From Alkalinema sp. FACHB-956 (lineage in GTDB: Bacteria > Cyanobacteriota > Cyanobacteriia > Leptolyngbyales > Leptolyngbyaceae): DNA of 64,000 nucleotides. Positions 44,303 to 54,835 of the stretch are shown here, one piece after another (positions within the stretch are counted from its first letter, which is position 1; every line of letters begins with the position of its first letter). Location: positions 1 to 64,000 of the forward strand of contig NZ_JACJRC010000017.1 of the NCBI RefSeq assembly GCF_014697025.1. Reading direction: 5' to 3'. The notes beneath the pieces were generated by a model that made no database searches, was not told the origin of the DNA, and saw nothing but the letters and a program-made list of their open reading frames with translations. A program made the position numbers and the translations under genes.

Positions 44303-46567
44303 ATGAATCTCCCCATCCGATCCCTTCCTACCGATCTCAACCTTCCTCCTTGGTTGCGAGCCTGCCTCTTGGATGGTGCAGCCACGCCCAATGACCCCGA
44401 TCCCTGGAGGGGCAATGACTTGATTTGTCGAGCCTTTGACTTCGCTTACAAGCTCCATGAAGGGCAACGGCGCGTTTCGGGAGAACCGTATATTGCCCAT
44501 CCGGTGGCCGTTGCGGGAATTTTGCGGGATCTCGGGGGCAGCAGTAGCATGATTGCCGCTGGGTTTCTCCACGATATCGTAGAAGATACGGAGGTGTCCT
44601 GCGAGGACATTGAAGAGCGGTTTGGCCCGGAAGTGCGGGTGCTGGTGGAGGGCGTCACGAAGCTCTCGAAATTCAATTTCTCTAGTAAGAAGGAGCGGCA
44701 GGCCGAGAATTTTCGGCGCATGTTCTTGGCCATGGCCAAGGATATCCGGGTAATTGTGGTCAAACTGGCCGATCGGCTGCATAACATGCAAACCCTGGAG
44801 CATCTGGCGGACGAAAAGCGGCGGCGCATTTCCCAGGAAACCCGAGATATTTTTGCACCCTTGGCCAACCGTCTAGGGATTGGCAACATCAAGTGGGAAC
44901 TGGAAGATCTTGCGTTTAAATACCTCGAGCCGGAAGCCTACCGCGAAATTAGTCAACGGGTGGCAGAACGACGAACTGTTCGGGAAGAGCAACTGTTTCA
45001 AGTGAAAGAAACGCTCAAACCTCGCTTAGAAGAACTTGGGATTCACTGGCTAGACATCAGTGGACGGCCTAAGCACTTGTATGGCATCTACCAAAAGATG
45101 CAACGGCAACAGAAAGAATATGAGCAAATTTATGACATTGCCGCCATTCGCATCATTGTGGAAAACAAGGATGAATGTTACCGAGCCTTGGCGGTGGTGC
45201 ACGACATGTTTCGTCCCATTCCCGGACGATTTAAGGACTACATCGGCTTACCGAAACCGAATCGTTACCAATCCCTGCATACGGGGGTGATTGGTCTAGG
45301 TGGTCGGCCCTTGGAAGTGCAAATTCGCACCATGGAAATGCACCATGTGGCGGAATATGGGATTGCTGCCCACTGGAAGTACAAGGAATCCGGGGGCTCG
45401 AATAGCACCCAGATGAATACGACCGATGAGAAGTTCACCTGGTTACGTCAACTTTTGGACTGGCAGAGCGATCTCAAGGATGCGCAGGAATACTTAGATA
45501 CGATCAAAGATAATCTTTTCGACAGTGAAATTTACGTCTTTACGCCCCAAGGCGAAGTCATTCCCCTCAGTCCCAAGGCGACACCCGTCGATTTTGCCTA
45601 CCGGATTCACAGCGAAGTGGGTAACCACTGTGCCGGGGCGCGGGTGAATGGACGGATGGTGACCTTAGATACTCGCTTGGAGAACGGCGATATTGTTGAA
45701 ATTCTCAATCAGAAGAATTCGCGGCCCAGTTTGGACTGGTTGAATTTTGTTGTCACGCCCAGTGCCCGTAACCGGATTCGGCAGTGGTACAAGCGATCGC
45801 ACCGGGATGAAAATATTGCCCGAGGTCGCGACATGCTGGAGAAATCCCTGGGCAAAAATGGCTTTGAGGCGTTGCTCAAGTCTCCGCCAATGCAGACCGC
45901 CGCAGAACGATGTAACTACCAGAGCGTAGACGATCTCCTAGCAGCAGTGGGATACGGCGAAGTGACGCTGAACCATGCGCTCAATCGGATTCGGGATGCC
46001 GTGAAAGCCCAGTCCCCCGCTCCAGCCTCGGAGACGACGGCGGCCACGGTCAACTTCAGTCCGAAAACCCCTCCTGCTCCGACACCGATGCCCTCGAAAT
46101 CACCGATCGCGGGGGTTGAGGGCTTGCTCTATCACATTGCCAAGTGCTGTCACCCAGTACCGGGGGAATCGATTATTGGGGTAGTGACCCGAGGCCATGG
46201 CATTTCCATCCATCGCCAAGGGTGTCCCAACTTAGAACGAGTGGAAGGGGAACGGTTGATCCCCGTCAGTTGGAATCCTACGAATAACGATCGTGGCCGA
46301 CAGCAGACCTATCCTGTGGAAATTCAAATTGAAGTGATCGATCGGGTGGGAGTGCTCAAAGATCTGCTTTCCCGTTTGACGGACAACAATATCAATGTGC
46401 GCAACGCCCAAGTTAAAACCTATCCGGATCAGACAGCCACGATCGATCTCGGCATCGATATATGTGACCATCGACAACTGGAACATACCTTTACCCAAAT
46501 TCGCAAAATGACGGATGTCTTGAATTTGCGCCGTGTCACCCAGGTAGATGAGTCATTACTCGCTTGA
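44303..46567 (+). CDS. Bifunctional (p)ppGpp synthetase/hydrolase (RelA/SpoT)
   Basis: A 754-residue Rel enzyme. The N-terminal HD hydrolase domain has H66 in YIAHP and H90-D91 in FLHDIVEDTE; the synthetase domain includes RPKHLYGIYQKMQRQ and KPNRYQSLHTGVIG; a TGS domain lies at about 408-470 (YVFTPQGEVIPLSPKATPVD) and an ACT domain at the C-terminus (VGVLKDLLSRLTDNNINVRN). It makes and degrades the alarmone (p)ppGpp in response to starvation and, in cyanobacteria, darkness. As both active sites look complete it is likely the sole long Rel protein of the cell. The gene stands alone with a 570-base leader region. Confidence 0.95.
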   Translation: MNLPIRSLPTDLNLPPWLRACLLDGAATPNDPDPWRGNDLICRAFDFAYKLHEGQRRVSGEPYIAHPVAVAGILRDLGGSSSMIAAGFLHDIVEDTEVSCEDIEERFGPEVRVLVEGVTKLSKFNFSSKKERQAENFRRMFLAMAKDIRVIVVKLADRLHNMQTLEHLADEKRRRISQETRDIFAPLANRLGIGNIKWELEDLAFKYLEPEAYREISQRVAERRTVREEQLFQVKETLKPRLEELGIHWLDISGRPKHLYGIYQKMQRQQKEYEQIYDIAAIRIIVENKDECYRALAVVHDMFRPIPGRFKDYIGLPKPNRYQSLHTGVIGLGGRPLEVQIRTMEMHHVAEYGIAAHWKYKESGGSNSTQMNTTDEKFTWLRQLLDWQSDLKDAQEYLDTIKDNLFDSEIYVFTPQGEVIPLSPKATPVDFAYRIHSEVGNHCAGARVNGRMVTLDTRLENGDIVEILNQKNSRPSLDWLNFVVTPSARNRIRQWYKRSHRDENIARGRDMLEKSLGKNGFEALLKSPPMQTAAERCNYQSVDDLLAAVGYGEVTLNHALNRIRDAVKAQSPAPASETTAATVNFSPKTPPAPTPMPSKSPIAGVEGLLYHIAKCCHPVPGESIIGVVTRGHGISIHRQGCPNLERVEGERLIPVSWNPTNNDRGRQQTYPVEIQIEVIDRVGVLKDLLSRLTDNNINVRNAQVKTYPDQTATIDLGIDICDHRQLEHTFTQIRKMTDVLNLRRVTQVDESLLA

Positions 46568-46592
46568 CTAATCTTAACTAATGTTGAATGAG
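46563..46592. repeat. 10-bp array at the Rel stop codon
   Basis: CTTGACTAAT, CTTAACTAAT and GTTGAATGAG at 46563-46572, 46573-46582 and 46583-46592. The first contains the stop TGA (46565-46567). Confidence 0.72.
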
Positions 46593-47270
46593 GGATTGGT
46601 GCGTTATTGGGATGTGTTACTTGTCCTTGGGAGCCTTGCTGGGATGCCTGACTGGGATGTCTTGGTTGATACGTCTATTTCATTTCAAGAATTGCAAAAT
46701 CTTCCGGGATTTCCAGTCAGCAGTTGTATAAATTGAACAAGGTCAGTTCTCTGTTTCCAGTTTTGATGCATGAATCTAAACGCATCCCTTGGACTCTAGG
46801 ACAATACGCAATGAGATGGAAATTCCCTTCCTGGAATTAAAGCTCTTTGGATCACAGGCGGTTGCACTCAGTTTTCCTCTGTAGCGGAACTTTTTCCCTG
46901 CATCATCGTCTGATTCCTGCATAAAGTCATTCAAGCGAGTCGTATATATACGGCAGTAGGCTCACCTAATCCCCCAACGGTTTGTCCTTTGAATCGACCT
47001 CGCCCTATGACACTTCTTGAAGTGTCTGCCATAAAAATCGCCGAATTGGTGTTTAGATTCTATGAAGGAAGGGGAATTCCACGGAGTTCCTTGGTGGTTT
47101 AGGTAGTATAAAAACACTCAGTACCCAGGACGTATAATCTCCTGAATTTGGTTGATTTTCTTCGAAATTAGAAAAATCTCCAAGTTTCCGGGATGTGATG
47201 TGTCTAACCACTTGGGGCTGAGGACTCGGCTTAAGATGCTCAAGACCCAGGGATTGACCTCAGGAGAACA
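46568..47270. other. 700-base spacer with no gene
   Basis: No plausible frame or RNA gene. It holds the 10-bp array at its start and a perfect 12-base palindrome CGTATATATACG at 46941-46952. The gene that follows has CAGGAG as ribosome-binding site. Confidence 0.55.
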
Positions 47271-48593
47271 ATGAGTGAAGGTTATAACAGCAGGGGCACA
47301 GTGGACGTGAATCATTGGGTGAACCATAATTTTCGATCGATCGGTGCTGAAGAACAACAGCTCTACAATCATTTACTTCAGACAGTTCAGTCAGAGACTC
47401 CCCAAGAGTTGATCGATCGGATGCGGCTGCTTTTTATCGAAGGCACCAACTATCCCGATCACAATGTTCTTAAAAACTTAGATCGACTCCTCCTCTCAGA
47501 TATTGAAATTGAAGAATTTCAATTCATTCTGAATCGCTGCATTCATATCCTGACCAATCGTTGGCAAGGTCGGCCCCAAACCCAATTGGCCATTCCCGAC
47601 CTCATCCATCTGTTTGAAAGTTCTCCGTCTCGGCCTGTGAATGAATTTAGCCGAGCCAAGGCAATCAAACGGCTGCGGGAATTCATGCGATATTTCCTGG
47701 AAACCGAGCACTTTTTAACCTTGCGTCGATTGGCGCACGTTCTGGAAAGTAATAACGATCCCGCCCAAACCCGACTTCCGCTAGGTAAGCTGATTCGTCG
47801 GTATCCCTATCTCTATTCCCATTGCTTGGTCAGCGAATCCAGTTCCGTAGAAGATCAACAATCGATTCGGGACTTGCAGGACACCATGCAACGGCAGTAT
47901 GAACTGGATCTATCCCAATTTGTGACCTATCAAATCCGGCGATCGCACCTGTTTAACCGCACTGGATCGGAGACGGTCGGTCGTACCCTCTATCCGGTCA
48001 AAAATCCGACTTTGCTGACAGAACCGGAAGTCTGTTCAGCCCTACGACAATTTGCAGGGAAGGTGCAGGGTAATTGTACCCATCGTGACCTCGCACAACG
48101 GTTTATCACCCATACCAATGAAGTGCGATCGTTTAAATCCTTTAAGGATGATCTCTACGAATATCTACTATTTACTGTGGATCCAGAGTACGGTCGTCGG
48201 CAGTTTAACAATCAACTCTATGACTGCCTAAATAAAGTTTTGCCGGAAAATAATGCTCAACCCTTTAACGAGTTTCTATTGCTGCGGACTTGTAGTCAGT
48301 TACTGAATTTCCTGATTGTTGAGAGTCCGCAACGACCTAAGCATTTTGTGTTTGTGGATTTGTTGTCCAATATTGGCCCAATTTTTACAACTAGCCTGTT
48401 GTTGAAGATCGTACTGATTTGTCGGAAAGTTAAACCCTATCTAGAAAAGCGGTTTTCGATTCTCTTCAACCACTATGAAACCCATGCCCAGGAATCTGTG
48501 CAATGGCTGGTGGCATCCCTGGAGCATCTCAATATTGCCCTCAGTACAAATTTTGGCAAAATGAATGTGGCCTTGGTGAATCAACTGGTTTAA
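47271..48593 (+). CDS. Unrecognised 440-residue cyanobacterial protein
   Basis: The protein appears soluble and mostly helical, with no signal peptide, membrane helix or known catalytic motif. Conserved-looking blocks are VQSETPQELIDRMRLLFIEG, IEEFQFILNRCIHILTNRWQ and LPLGKLIRRYPYLYSHCLV. I recall similar proteins as long cyanobacterial hypotheticals. The helical, tryptophan-anchored pattern would suit a scaffold or adaptor, but that is a guess. The ATG at 47271 is preceded by CAGGAG at ideal spacing. It is flanked by a 700-base leader and a stop-anchored repeat array, and is not in an operon. Confidence 0.7.
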   Translation: MSEGYNSRGTVDVNHWVNHNFRSIGAEEQQLYNHLLQTVQSETPQELIDRMRLLFIEGTNYPDHNVLKNLDRLLLSDIEIEEFQFILNRCIHILTNRWQGRPQTQLAIPDLIHLFESSPSRPVNEFSRAKAIKRLREFMRYFLETEHFLTLRRLAHVLESNNDPAQTRLPLGKLIRRYPYLYSHCLVSESSSVEDQQSIRDLQDTMQRQYELDLSQFVTYQIRRSHLFNRTGSETVGRTLYPVKNPTLLTEPEVCSALRQFAGKVQGNCTHRDLAQRFITHTNEVRSFKSFKDDLYEYLLFTVDPEYGRRQFNNQLYDCLNKVLPENNAQPFNEFLLLRTCSQLLNFLIVESPQRPKHFVFVDLLSNIGPIFTTSLLLKIVLICRKVKPYLEKRFSILFNHYETHAQESVQWLVASLEHLNIALSTNFGKMNVALVNQLV

Positions 48594-48626
48594 TCACTGG
48601 TTTAATCAAAAGTCGGTTTAATCAAA
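48584..48626. repeat. Three-unit array at a stop codon
   Basis: ACTGGTTTAATC (48584-48595), ACTGGTTTAATCAAA (48596-48610) and AGTCGGTTTAATCAAA (48611-48626). The first includes the stop TAA (48591-48593), and GGTTTAATC recurs in all. Confidence 0.9.
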
Positions 48627-48983
48627 ATCGAGTGGAGTTGAAACTGGTGTCAATGGCTCAGAAACACCTCAATGCCCCCAATCATCCCTCGATGCCCCCA
48701 ATCATTTCCCAATCATCGACTGTCGCAACTCATCTCCTTCAACAGCCCCCCTCATCAACTGTGCCCCAATTGTGTGAGTGAGATCGACGTGTAGTCTGTG
48801 AGATATGTAGTCTGTGAACTGAATTCCGTAGCTCTCTTCAATGCGGGACTGCAATCCGAAAAAGCGAATGGTACGATCGCAACCATGACCGGTAACGCTC
48901 TTGATAGCCATTTAACGGGTAGGCATTGATGAGTTAAGCGATTTCCGCCTGTTCTGGTTGTGCCACAGTAGCCTCTAGGTGCG
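48594..48983. other. Spacer with several short duplications
   Basis: About 390 bases without a credible gene. In addition to the stop-anchored array it has a 20-bp duplication (48670-48689 and 48690-48709, sharing ATGCCCCCAATCAT) and a 16-bp one near 48788-48820 (TGTAGTCTGTGA). Confidence 0.6.
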
Positions 48984-50465
48984 ATGACCTCCTTTCTCCC
49001 CCCCAGCGAAGAAAATTCTCGTCCCATTTTTCCTGTTGAGTTTGATCCCGCGATCGAGGAAACCCTCCTCAGTTTCGATGAAATCCAAGCTGAACTCAAT
49101 TACCGCAATGCCCAGTCCGCGTTGCAGGAAATGGTCGATCGCTTAGATCTACAACCCCAGGAACGGCAGGGCTTGGAGCAGGAATTAGCCAGTCTATCCA
49201 GTATGTTAGAGAAGCTGGAGCGATCGGTGGTGCACATAGCAGCCTTTGGCATGGTGGGTCGGGGGAAATCGTCACTGCTGAATGCTTTGATTGGACAACC
49301 CGTGTTTCAAGCAGGGGCGATCCATGGAGTCACGCAAACGACCCATCAGGCAACGTGGATTCTGAACCAAGAACCCCTCCCCTCGGCCCAATCCCTCTCC
49401 TCAGCACAACAATGGATTCGCAAAGCCACCAGCCAAATGGGCGCGCAGATTGAATTGATTGATACCCCGGGGATTGATGAAGTAGGGGGAGAGGATCGGG
49501 AACTGCTGGCGAAAGCGGTGGCTCAGCAGGCAGACCTGCTTCTGTTTGTGGTGTCTGGGGATATTACCCAAGTGGAATTTCAGGCCCTGGCTCAACTGCG
49601 GGAAGTGGGTAAGCCGATGATTCTGGTCTTCAACAAGATCGATCAATATCCTGAAGTCGATCGCCAGAGTATTTACGCCAAGATTCGGGATGAACGGGTG
49701 AAAACGTTACTGTCCCCTGACGAAATTGTCATGGCTTCCGCTGCGCCTCTCACCCCGATCGGTACTCGGCAGGCCGATGGTCGGATTGTTGTGCAGATGG
49801 TGGCGGGGGAACCGCAGGTACAGGATCTCAAGCTGAAAATTTTGGAGGTGCTCGATCGGGAAGGCAAAGCCTTGCTGGCCTTGAACTCCATGCTGTTTGC
49901 CGATGGGATTAACGAACGGATTGTCGATCGCAAGCTACAAATTCGGGAATCCAGTGGCGATCGGGTGATCTGGAATGGGGTGATGGCGAAGGCAGTGGCG
50001 GTGGCGGTCAATCCCATCACCGTCATCGATATCCTCAGCAGTGCCGCGATCGATGTAGCCATGATTCTCAGCCTGTCTAAGCTCTATGGCATTCCCATGA
50101 CCGAAAAAGGCGCGATCGGGTTACTGAAAAATATCGGCCTCGCCATGGGGGGAATTAGTGCGAGTGAGTTGCTGGCAGATTTGGGCTTGAGTTCTCTCAA
50201 GGGCTTGCTGGGGTTAGCAGTGCCGGCAACAGGGGGCCTATCGGCGTTGCCCTATCTATCCGTGGCGATCGCCCAAGCGGGCGTTGCGGGCGTGGCCACC
50301 CATAGCATCGGCCAGATTGCCCGGACTTATTTGGCCAACGGCGCAACCTGGGGACCCGATGGGCCAAAGGCGGTGGTGGATCAAATCTTATCATCCCTGG
50401 ATGAGCGATCGATCCTCAGCCGCATTCGCGAAGAATTGCGAGCGAAACTCGGTCGGCAGCAGTAA
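48984..50465 (+). CDS. Era/dynamin-like GTPase with C-terminal DUF697 domain
   Basis: A 493-residue GTP-binding protein. G1 is GMVGRGKSS (about residues 89-97), G3 is DTPGIDE (from D160) and G4 is NKID (about 217). The C-terminal part (about 335-475) is hydrophobic, with ITVIDILSSAAIDVAMILSL and glycine-rich helices typical of DUF697, which usually associates with membranes. The family hydrolyses GTP, and its cellular role in cyanobacteria is unsettled. The start is ATG at 48984. It converges with pnp across a spacer that carries the pnp terminator. Confidence 0.88.
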   Translation: MTSFLPPSEENSRPIFPVEFDPAIEETLLSFDEIQAELNYRNAQSALQEMVDRLDLQPQERQGLEQELASLSSMLEKLERSVVHIAAFGMVGRGKSSLLNALIGQPVFQAGAIHGVTQTTHQATWILNQEPLPSAQSLSSAQQWIRKATSQMGAQIELIDTPGIDEVGGEDRELLAKAVAQQADLLLFVVSGDITQVEFQALAQLREVGKPMILVFNKIDQYPEVDRQSIYAKIRDERVKTLLSPDEIVMASAAPLTPIGTRQADGRIVVQMVAGEPQVQDLKLKILEVLDREGKALLALNSMLFADGINERIVDRKLQIRESSGDRVIWNGVMAKAVAVAVNPITVIDILSSAAIDVAMILSLSKLYGIPMTEKGAIGLLKNIGLAMGGISASELLADLGLSSLKGLLGLAVPATGGLSALPYLSVAIAQAGVAGVATHSIGQIARTYLANGATWGPDGPKAVVDQILSSLDERSILSRIREELRAKLGRQQ

Positions 50466-50534
50466 AGGGAGAGGGGCAATTATCCCGCCCCTCCTTGGGT
50501 CGCACAATCAAAAAACCTCCTTGTGTAGCACGCA

Positions 50535-50569
50535 CAAAAAAACGAGTGAACCGAAATTGCCCACTCGTT
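50535..50569 (-). terminator. pnp terminator
   Basis: AACGAGTG (50541-50548) pairs with CACTCGTT (50562-50569). On the minus strand the stem is followed by seven or more T. The other strand has a weaker T-run and may also serve the converging GTPase gene. Confidence 0.82.
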
Positions 50570-50628
50570 AATTTTGTTGAGAAGGCTTCTGGCAGTAGAG
50601 GTATTACTCACTCCTTGCAGAAGCCATC

Positions 50629-50666
50629 GTTTCAGCTAACGTTTCGCAGTTTCCCTAACGCTTTGC
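50629..50666. repeat. Two-unit 19-bp duplication at the pnp stop codon
   Basis: Two 19-bp units, 50629-50647 and 50648-50666, share CTAACG-TTT-GC. The second contains the stop of minus-strand pnp (50655-50657), and the copied CTA sits at the same offset in the first. Confidence 0.8.
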
Positions 50667-52802
50667 CCCTGCTTTTGCAGAAGCTGCTTCATCGGGATGA
50701 ATGCCCAAGCGGGTCAGGTTAATGCGGCCTCGGTTGTCGATTTCCCGAATCTTGACAATCACTTCATCCCCCACGGAGACTTCATCTTCCACGGTCTTGA
50801 CGCGGTGATCGGCGAGTTGGGAAATGTGAATCATGCCTTCCTTACCCGGCAGGAATTCCACAAAAGCCCCGATCGGGATTGTGCGGGTCACCCGACCGGC
50901 ATAGACATCCCCTTCTTTGACCCGTTTGGTCATGCCTTCGATAATGGACTTGGCACGGGTGGCTTTCGCCCCATCCAAACCAGAAATGGTAACGGTTCCA
51001 TCATCGGCAATGTCGATCTTCGTTCCCGTTTCTTCGGTGATGCCCTTGATGGTCTTCCCACCAGGCCCAATCACCATGCCAATTTGTTCTGGATCGATCT
51101 TGATCGTCATCAAGCGGGGGGCATAGGGCGACAGTTCAGCGCGGGGAGTGTCGATCGCCTCTAGCATCTTGCTTAAGATGTGCAATCGAGCCGGTTGGGC
51201 CTGTAACACCGCTTTACGAATCACGTCCATCGGTAGCCCAGCAATTTTCATATCGAGCTGGAGAGCCGTAATCCCACTGTCAGTACCGGCGACCTTAAAG
51301 TCCATATCACCCAGGAAGTCTTCAATGCCCTGGATATCGGTCAAAATTCGGATTTCGCTCCCCTCTTTGATCAGCCCCATGGCAGCTCCGCTCACGGGCT
51401 TGATAATGGGGACACCCGCATCCATCAATGCCAAGGTGGATCCTGAGACGGAACCCATGGAGGTGGATCCGTTAGAAGATAAGACTTCTGAAACAACCCG
51501 AATTACGTAGGGGAAATCGGACTTCTTCGGTAACACCGGAATCAAAGCCCGCTCGGCCAAGGCCCCGTGACCAATTTCCCGCCGCCCCGGCGATCGCATC
51601 GGCTTGGTTTCCCCAACGGAGTAGGGCGGCATGTTGTAGTGGTGGATGTAGCGCTTTTCGCTATCCGGGTGGAGGTCGTCCAATTCCTGGGCATCCCCAG
51701 GAGAGCCCAGGGTTGCCACGGACATGACTTGCGTCAAGCCGCGATTGAACAAGCCAGAGCCATGTACCCGCTTGGGCAGAATCCCCACGCGGCAGGAAAT
51801 GGGACGGACTTCATCCAGTTTCCGACCATCCACCCGCACGCCATCTTCCACCACCTGTTTGCGCATCAGCTTTTTGGTGATGGACTTAAAGGTTTCCGGC
51901 AATGCTTTGGCGTTCGCGGTTGCGGCGACTTTGACGGGATCCTCGTCCGGCAGCAATTCAATTTCTGCTTTGATGGCGTCTTTGACTTCATCTAGCGCCG
52001 CATCCCGAATGTTTTTATCCTTTTCAAAGCGACCTAGGATTGCCTTCACTGGGGCAGTCGCCCGATCGGCGATGAAGTTTTCCAGGGTTTGATCCACTTC
52101 CGGTGCTTCTTCTTTCACCAGTTCAATGCCCAGTTGCTTACAAATTTCCAACTGGGTGCCGATCAATTCTCGGACGGCCTCATAGCCAAAGTCGATCGCT
52201 TCGATCATGTCTGCTTCGGGCAACTGGTTTGCCCCCGCTTCCACCATGATGACGCCATCGGGAGACCCCGCAACCACGAGGTCTAAATCCCCCTGCTCAA
52301 TTTCTTCGTAGGTAGGATTGAGGATAAAGTCATCGCCCACTAAGCCGACGCGCACGGCTGCCATCGGACCATTGAAGGGAATTCCGGCCAGCAAGGTCGC
52401 CATGGAGGCCCCGGTTACGGCGAGGACATCCGGCGGCACTTTTTCATCTAGGGAAACCGTCGTGGCCACAATTTGGATATCATCCCGCAACCAGCCTGGA
52501 AACAGGGGACGCATGGGGCGATCGATGAGCCGTCCAATCAAAATTGCCTTTTCCGGTGGCCGCCCTTCCCGGCGCAGAAATCCCCCTGGGAACCGGCCTG
52601 CAGCATACATCCGCTCTTCGTAATCTACTGTCAGGGGAAGAAAATCAATGCCTTCTCTGGCTGTGGAGCGTGTCACCGCCACCAGCACGGCGGTGTCCCC
52701 TGATTCAATCAGTACAGAACCACCAGCCTGGGGAGCCAGCAGTCCCATCTTCAGTCGAATCTCTCGTCCATCGAAAGATATCGACTTGGTCACTTCTTCC
52801 AT
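50655..52802 (-). CDS. pnp: Polyribonucleotide nucleotidyltransferase (PNPase)
   Basis: A 715-residue phosphorolytic 3'-5' exoribonuclease. It has two RNase PH-like domains (the first with [20 protein letters not shown], the second with [20 protein letters not shown] and [19 protein letters not shown]), an intervening helical domain, a KH domain (about 555-615, [20 protein letters not shown]) and a C-terminal S1 domain (about 622-690). It degrades RNA and in cyanobacteria can also add heteropolymeric tails. It is full length. There is no rpsO immediately upstream, unlike in many bacteria; the gene has a 437-base leader region. Confidence 0.97.
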   Translation of the reverse strand: MEEVTKSISFDGREIRLKMGLLAPQAGGSVLIESGDTAVLVAVTRSTAREGIDFLPLTVDYEERMYAAGRFPGGFLRREGRPPEKAILIGRLIDRPMRPLFPGWLRDDIQIVATTVSLDEKVPPDVLAVTGASMATLLAGIPFNGPMAAVRVGLVGDDFILNPTYEEIEQGDLDLVVAGSPDGVIMVEAGANQLPEADMIEAIDFGYEAVRELIGTQLEICKQLGIELVKEEAPEVDQTLENFIADRATAPVKAILGRFEKDKNIRDAALDEVKDAIKAEIELLPDEDPVKVAATANAKALPETFKSITKKLMRKQVVEDGVRVDGRKLDEVRPISCRVGILPKRVHGSGLFNRGLTQVMSVATLGSPGDAQELDDLHPDSEKRYIHHYNMPPYSVGETKPMRSPGRREIGHGALAERALIPVLPKKSDFPYVIRVVSEVLSSNGSTSMGSVSGSTLALMDAGVPIIKPVSGAAMGLIKEGSEIRILTDIQGIEDFLGDMDFKVAGTDSGITALQLDMKIAGLPMDVIRKAVLQAQPARLHILSKMLEAIDTPRAELSPYAPRLMTIKIDPEQIGMVIGPGGKTIKGITEETGTKIDIADDGTVTISGLDGAKATRAKSIIEGMTKRVKEGDVYAGRVTRTIPIGAFVEFLPGKEGMIHISQLADHRVKTVEDEVSVGDEVIVKIREIDNRGRINLTRLGIHPDEAASAKAGAKR

Positions 52803-53239
52803 GTATTCCTTTGTCCTTTGCTTTTTCTCTTTTATCTATTCTGACGCAATCCTAACACTGATTTAACTGAGTCAAGAGGTGACTTCGATCGCCCCATGGA
52901 TCAGGGGATCAGAGTCATACATGATGCCCATCGATCGGTCTCTTGATTCGCTCAAAACAGTTACTGTGGAGTTATTGCTCTTCTTTAGCCGCTCACTTTA
53001 TAAGGCATTCTAAACGATTCCTTCGGGTGAGATCACACTGGCCGATCGGCAATTTAAGTAACACTTTGAGTAACACTGCAACTACGCTTTTCAGTCAACG
53101 CACTATTCAGCAAAATTTCCATTAAAAAATTCCATCAAAAAAGGTGGGAATTCCCACCTTTTACCTAATATTAAGCCGAATTTTCAGGCTGAATCTATGA
53201 CCTTTATCTAGGAGGCATCCTGTCTAGTAAGCAGCCTAT
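52803..53239. other. Spacer between ndhJ and pnp
   Basis: It contains the ndhJ 3' duplication array (53215-53254), the ndhCKJ terminator (53139-53162) and the pnp promoter region. No gene is seen. Confidence 0.65.
53137..53164 (-). terminator. ndhC-ndhK-ndhJ terminator
   Basis: A perfect 24-base palindrome (AAAAGGTGGGAA followed by TTCCCACCTTTT, 53139-53162) makes a strong GC-rich stem flanked by A and T runs; it could act on either strand. Confidence 0.85.
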
Positions 53240-53254
53240 CTAATAAGCATCCTG
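53215..53254. repeat. 16-bp array at the ndhJ stop codon
   Basis: GCATCCTGTCTAGTAA (53215-53230), GCAGCCTATCTAATAA (53231-53246) and a partial GCATCCTGG. The middle unit contains the ndhJ stop TAG (complement at 53240-53242), and the last codons of ndhJ form the shared GGATGCTTA core. Confidence 0.9.
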
Positions 53255-53761
53255 GAGTTCGTAGAAGTCGGGGGAGACGTAGTCCTTACGCAGAGGCCAA
53301 CCCACCCAATCTTCCGGCATGAGAATACGCTTTAACTGTGGGTGTCCTTCGTAGACAATGCCGTACATATCGTAGGACTCGCGCTCCTGCCAGTCAGCCC
53401 CTTTCCAGATCCAGTAGACCGACGGAACTTTGGGATTGTCCCGAGGCAGCGACACCTTTAAGCGTACTTCTTCGGCTTGGGTGGCATTATCGACCACTTT
53501 AATTAAGTGATAGAAACTCACCAGAGCAGCACCGGGGCCTGCATCATAGGCTCCTTGGCACTGCAAACAATTAAACCCGTAGGCATAGAGGGCACTGGCA
53601 AAGGGAATCAGGAAATCTGCCTCCACCTGGATCATTTCGACCCCGGAAGCATCAACGCCTAGGAATTCATGGTCAAACCCTTGGGCTGTCAACCACTTGG
53701 AAACCGTTCCCGCTTCTGCGATCGCGCCCGCTGCACCGGCTGCTTTCTTGTCTTCTGGCAT
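53240..53761 (-). CDS. ndhJ: NAD(P)H-quinone oxidoreductase subunit J
   Basis: The 173-residue NDH-1 hydrophilic-arm subunit, related to 30-kDa NuoC, has the signature [20 protein letters not shown] followed by [14 protein letters not shown] near the C-terminus. It is part of the module linking the ferredoxin-accepting arm to the membrane domain for cyclic and respiratory electron flow at the thylakoid. It starts one base after the ndhK stop, so the genes are cotranscribed and probably translationally linked. Length is normal. Confidence 0.97.
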   Translation of the reverse strand: MPEDKKAAGAAGAIAEAGTVSKWLTAQGFDHEFLGVDASGVEMIQVEADFLIPFASALYAYGFNCLQCQGAYDAGPGAALVSFYHLIKVVDNATQAEEVRLKVSLPRDNPKVPSVYWIWKGADWQERESYDMYGIVYEGHPQLKRILMPEDWVGWPLRKDYVSPDFYELQDAY

Positions 53762-53762
53762 A

Positions 53763-54476
53763 CTATGCTTTCTCCTTTGCCGCTTCTAACTCGCCTGCGA
53801 CGGGGATGCCAAAGGCTTCCATCAGCTCCTTCGGTGGAGCTTGGCGGGTTTCGGCCATCAGGTACTTGCCATCCACGATCGGCTCCACGGGCTTCAGGTT
53901 GTGGGTGGTGCTGTAGTAGCGGTGGGTTTGCCGCAGCATGCCCCGCTCTTGGATGGATTCGTTGGCCACTTTTTTCCGCAGTTTGACGATCGCGTCAATG
54001 ATGGCCTCTGGGCGCGGTGGGCAACCGGGCAAATACACATCCACGGGAATCAGCTTGTCTACCCCACGCACCGCCGTGGGCGAATCCACGCTGAACATCC
54101 CCCCGGTAATCGTGCAAGCACCCATGGCAATGACGTACTTCGGCTCGGGCATCTGTTCGTACAGGCGCACCAGGGCCGGAGCCATCTTCATGGTCACGGT
54201 ACCCGCAGTAATAATCAGATCCGCTTGTCGGGGGGTTGATCGGGGCACTAGGCCAAAGCGATCGAAATCAAACCGAGAACCAATCAATGCTGCAAACTCA
54301 ATAAAACAGCAGGCAGTTCCATAGAGTAACGGCCAGAGACTGGATAACCTAGCCCAGTTGTACAGGTCATCCACCGTCGTCAGAATCACGTTCTCGGACA
54401 GTTCTTCTGTGACTGTAGGACGCTCAACGGGGTTCATCATCAGACTTTGCTGACCTGCTTTCAGATCGGGATTCAT
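53763..54476 (-). CDS. ndhK: NAD(P)H-quinone oxidoreductase subunit K
   Basis: The iron-sulfur subunit that carries cluster N2 (NuoB homologue). Cysteine ligands appear in [17 protein letters not shown] and [11 protein letters not shown]. The protein begins [20 protein letters not shown] if the ATG at 54476 is used; that ATG overlaps the ndhC stop as ATGA, a typical coupling. In-frame starts at 54482 and 54503 are possible but lie deeper in ndhC. About 237 residues. It is the middle gene of the ndhC-ndhK-ndhJ operon. Confidence 0.96.
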   Translation of the reverse strand: MNPDLKAGQQSLMMNPVERPTVTEELSENVILTTVDDLYNWARLSSLWPLLYGTACCFIEFAALIGSRFDFDRFGLVPRSTPRQADLIITAGTVTMKMAPALVRLYEQMPEPKYVIAMGACTITGGMFSVDSPTAVRGVDKLIPVDVYLPGCPPRPEAIIDAIVKLRKKVANESIQERGMLRQTHRYYSTTHNLKPVEPIVDGKYLMAETRQAPPKELMEAFGIPVAGELEAAKEKA

Positions 54477-54835
54477 GACCATTCCAACGCTCCTTTCCGC
54501 CAAGCGTATACCAGACCGACTACCAGAATTGCGATGAAAATCAATGCCTCCACGAAGGCAAGTAAGCCTAACTTATGGAACGCCACCGCCCAGGGATACA
54601 GGAAGACTGTTTCCACATCAAAAATGACGAACACCAAGGCAAACATGTAGTAGCGAATGTTGAATTGGATCCAAGCACCACCCACAGGTTCCATCCCCGA
54701 TTCATAGGTTGTGCGACGTTCAGGGCCACGCCGACTTGGGCGCACTAGCTTTGCCGCCAGTAACGCTAGAACGGGTACTAGGCTGCAAACCAGCAAGAAC
54801 CCGAGGAGATACTCATAGCCGCTTAGTACGAACAC
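54473..54835 (-). CDS. ndhC: NAD(P)H-quinone oxidoreductase subunit 3
   Basis: A 120-residue membrane subunit (NuoA homologue) with three helices (about 4-26, 62-82 and 92-112). The loop [20 protein letters not shown] after the first helix is the family hallmark, followed by [15 protein letters not shown]. It belongs to the thylakoid NDH-1 complex and is first in the ndhCKJ operon. The spacer to divergent rubA contains an 11-bp inverted repeat. Confidence 0.97.
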   Translation of the reverse strand: MFVLSGYEYLLGFLLVCSLVPVLALLAAKLVRPSRRGPERRTTYESGMEPVGGAWIQFNIRYYMFALVFVIFDVETVFLYPWAVAFHKLGLLAFVEALIFIAILVVGLVYAWRKGALEWS

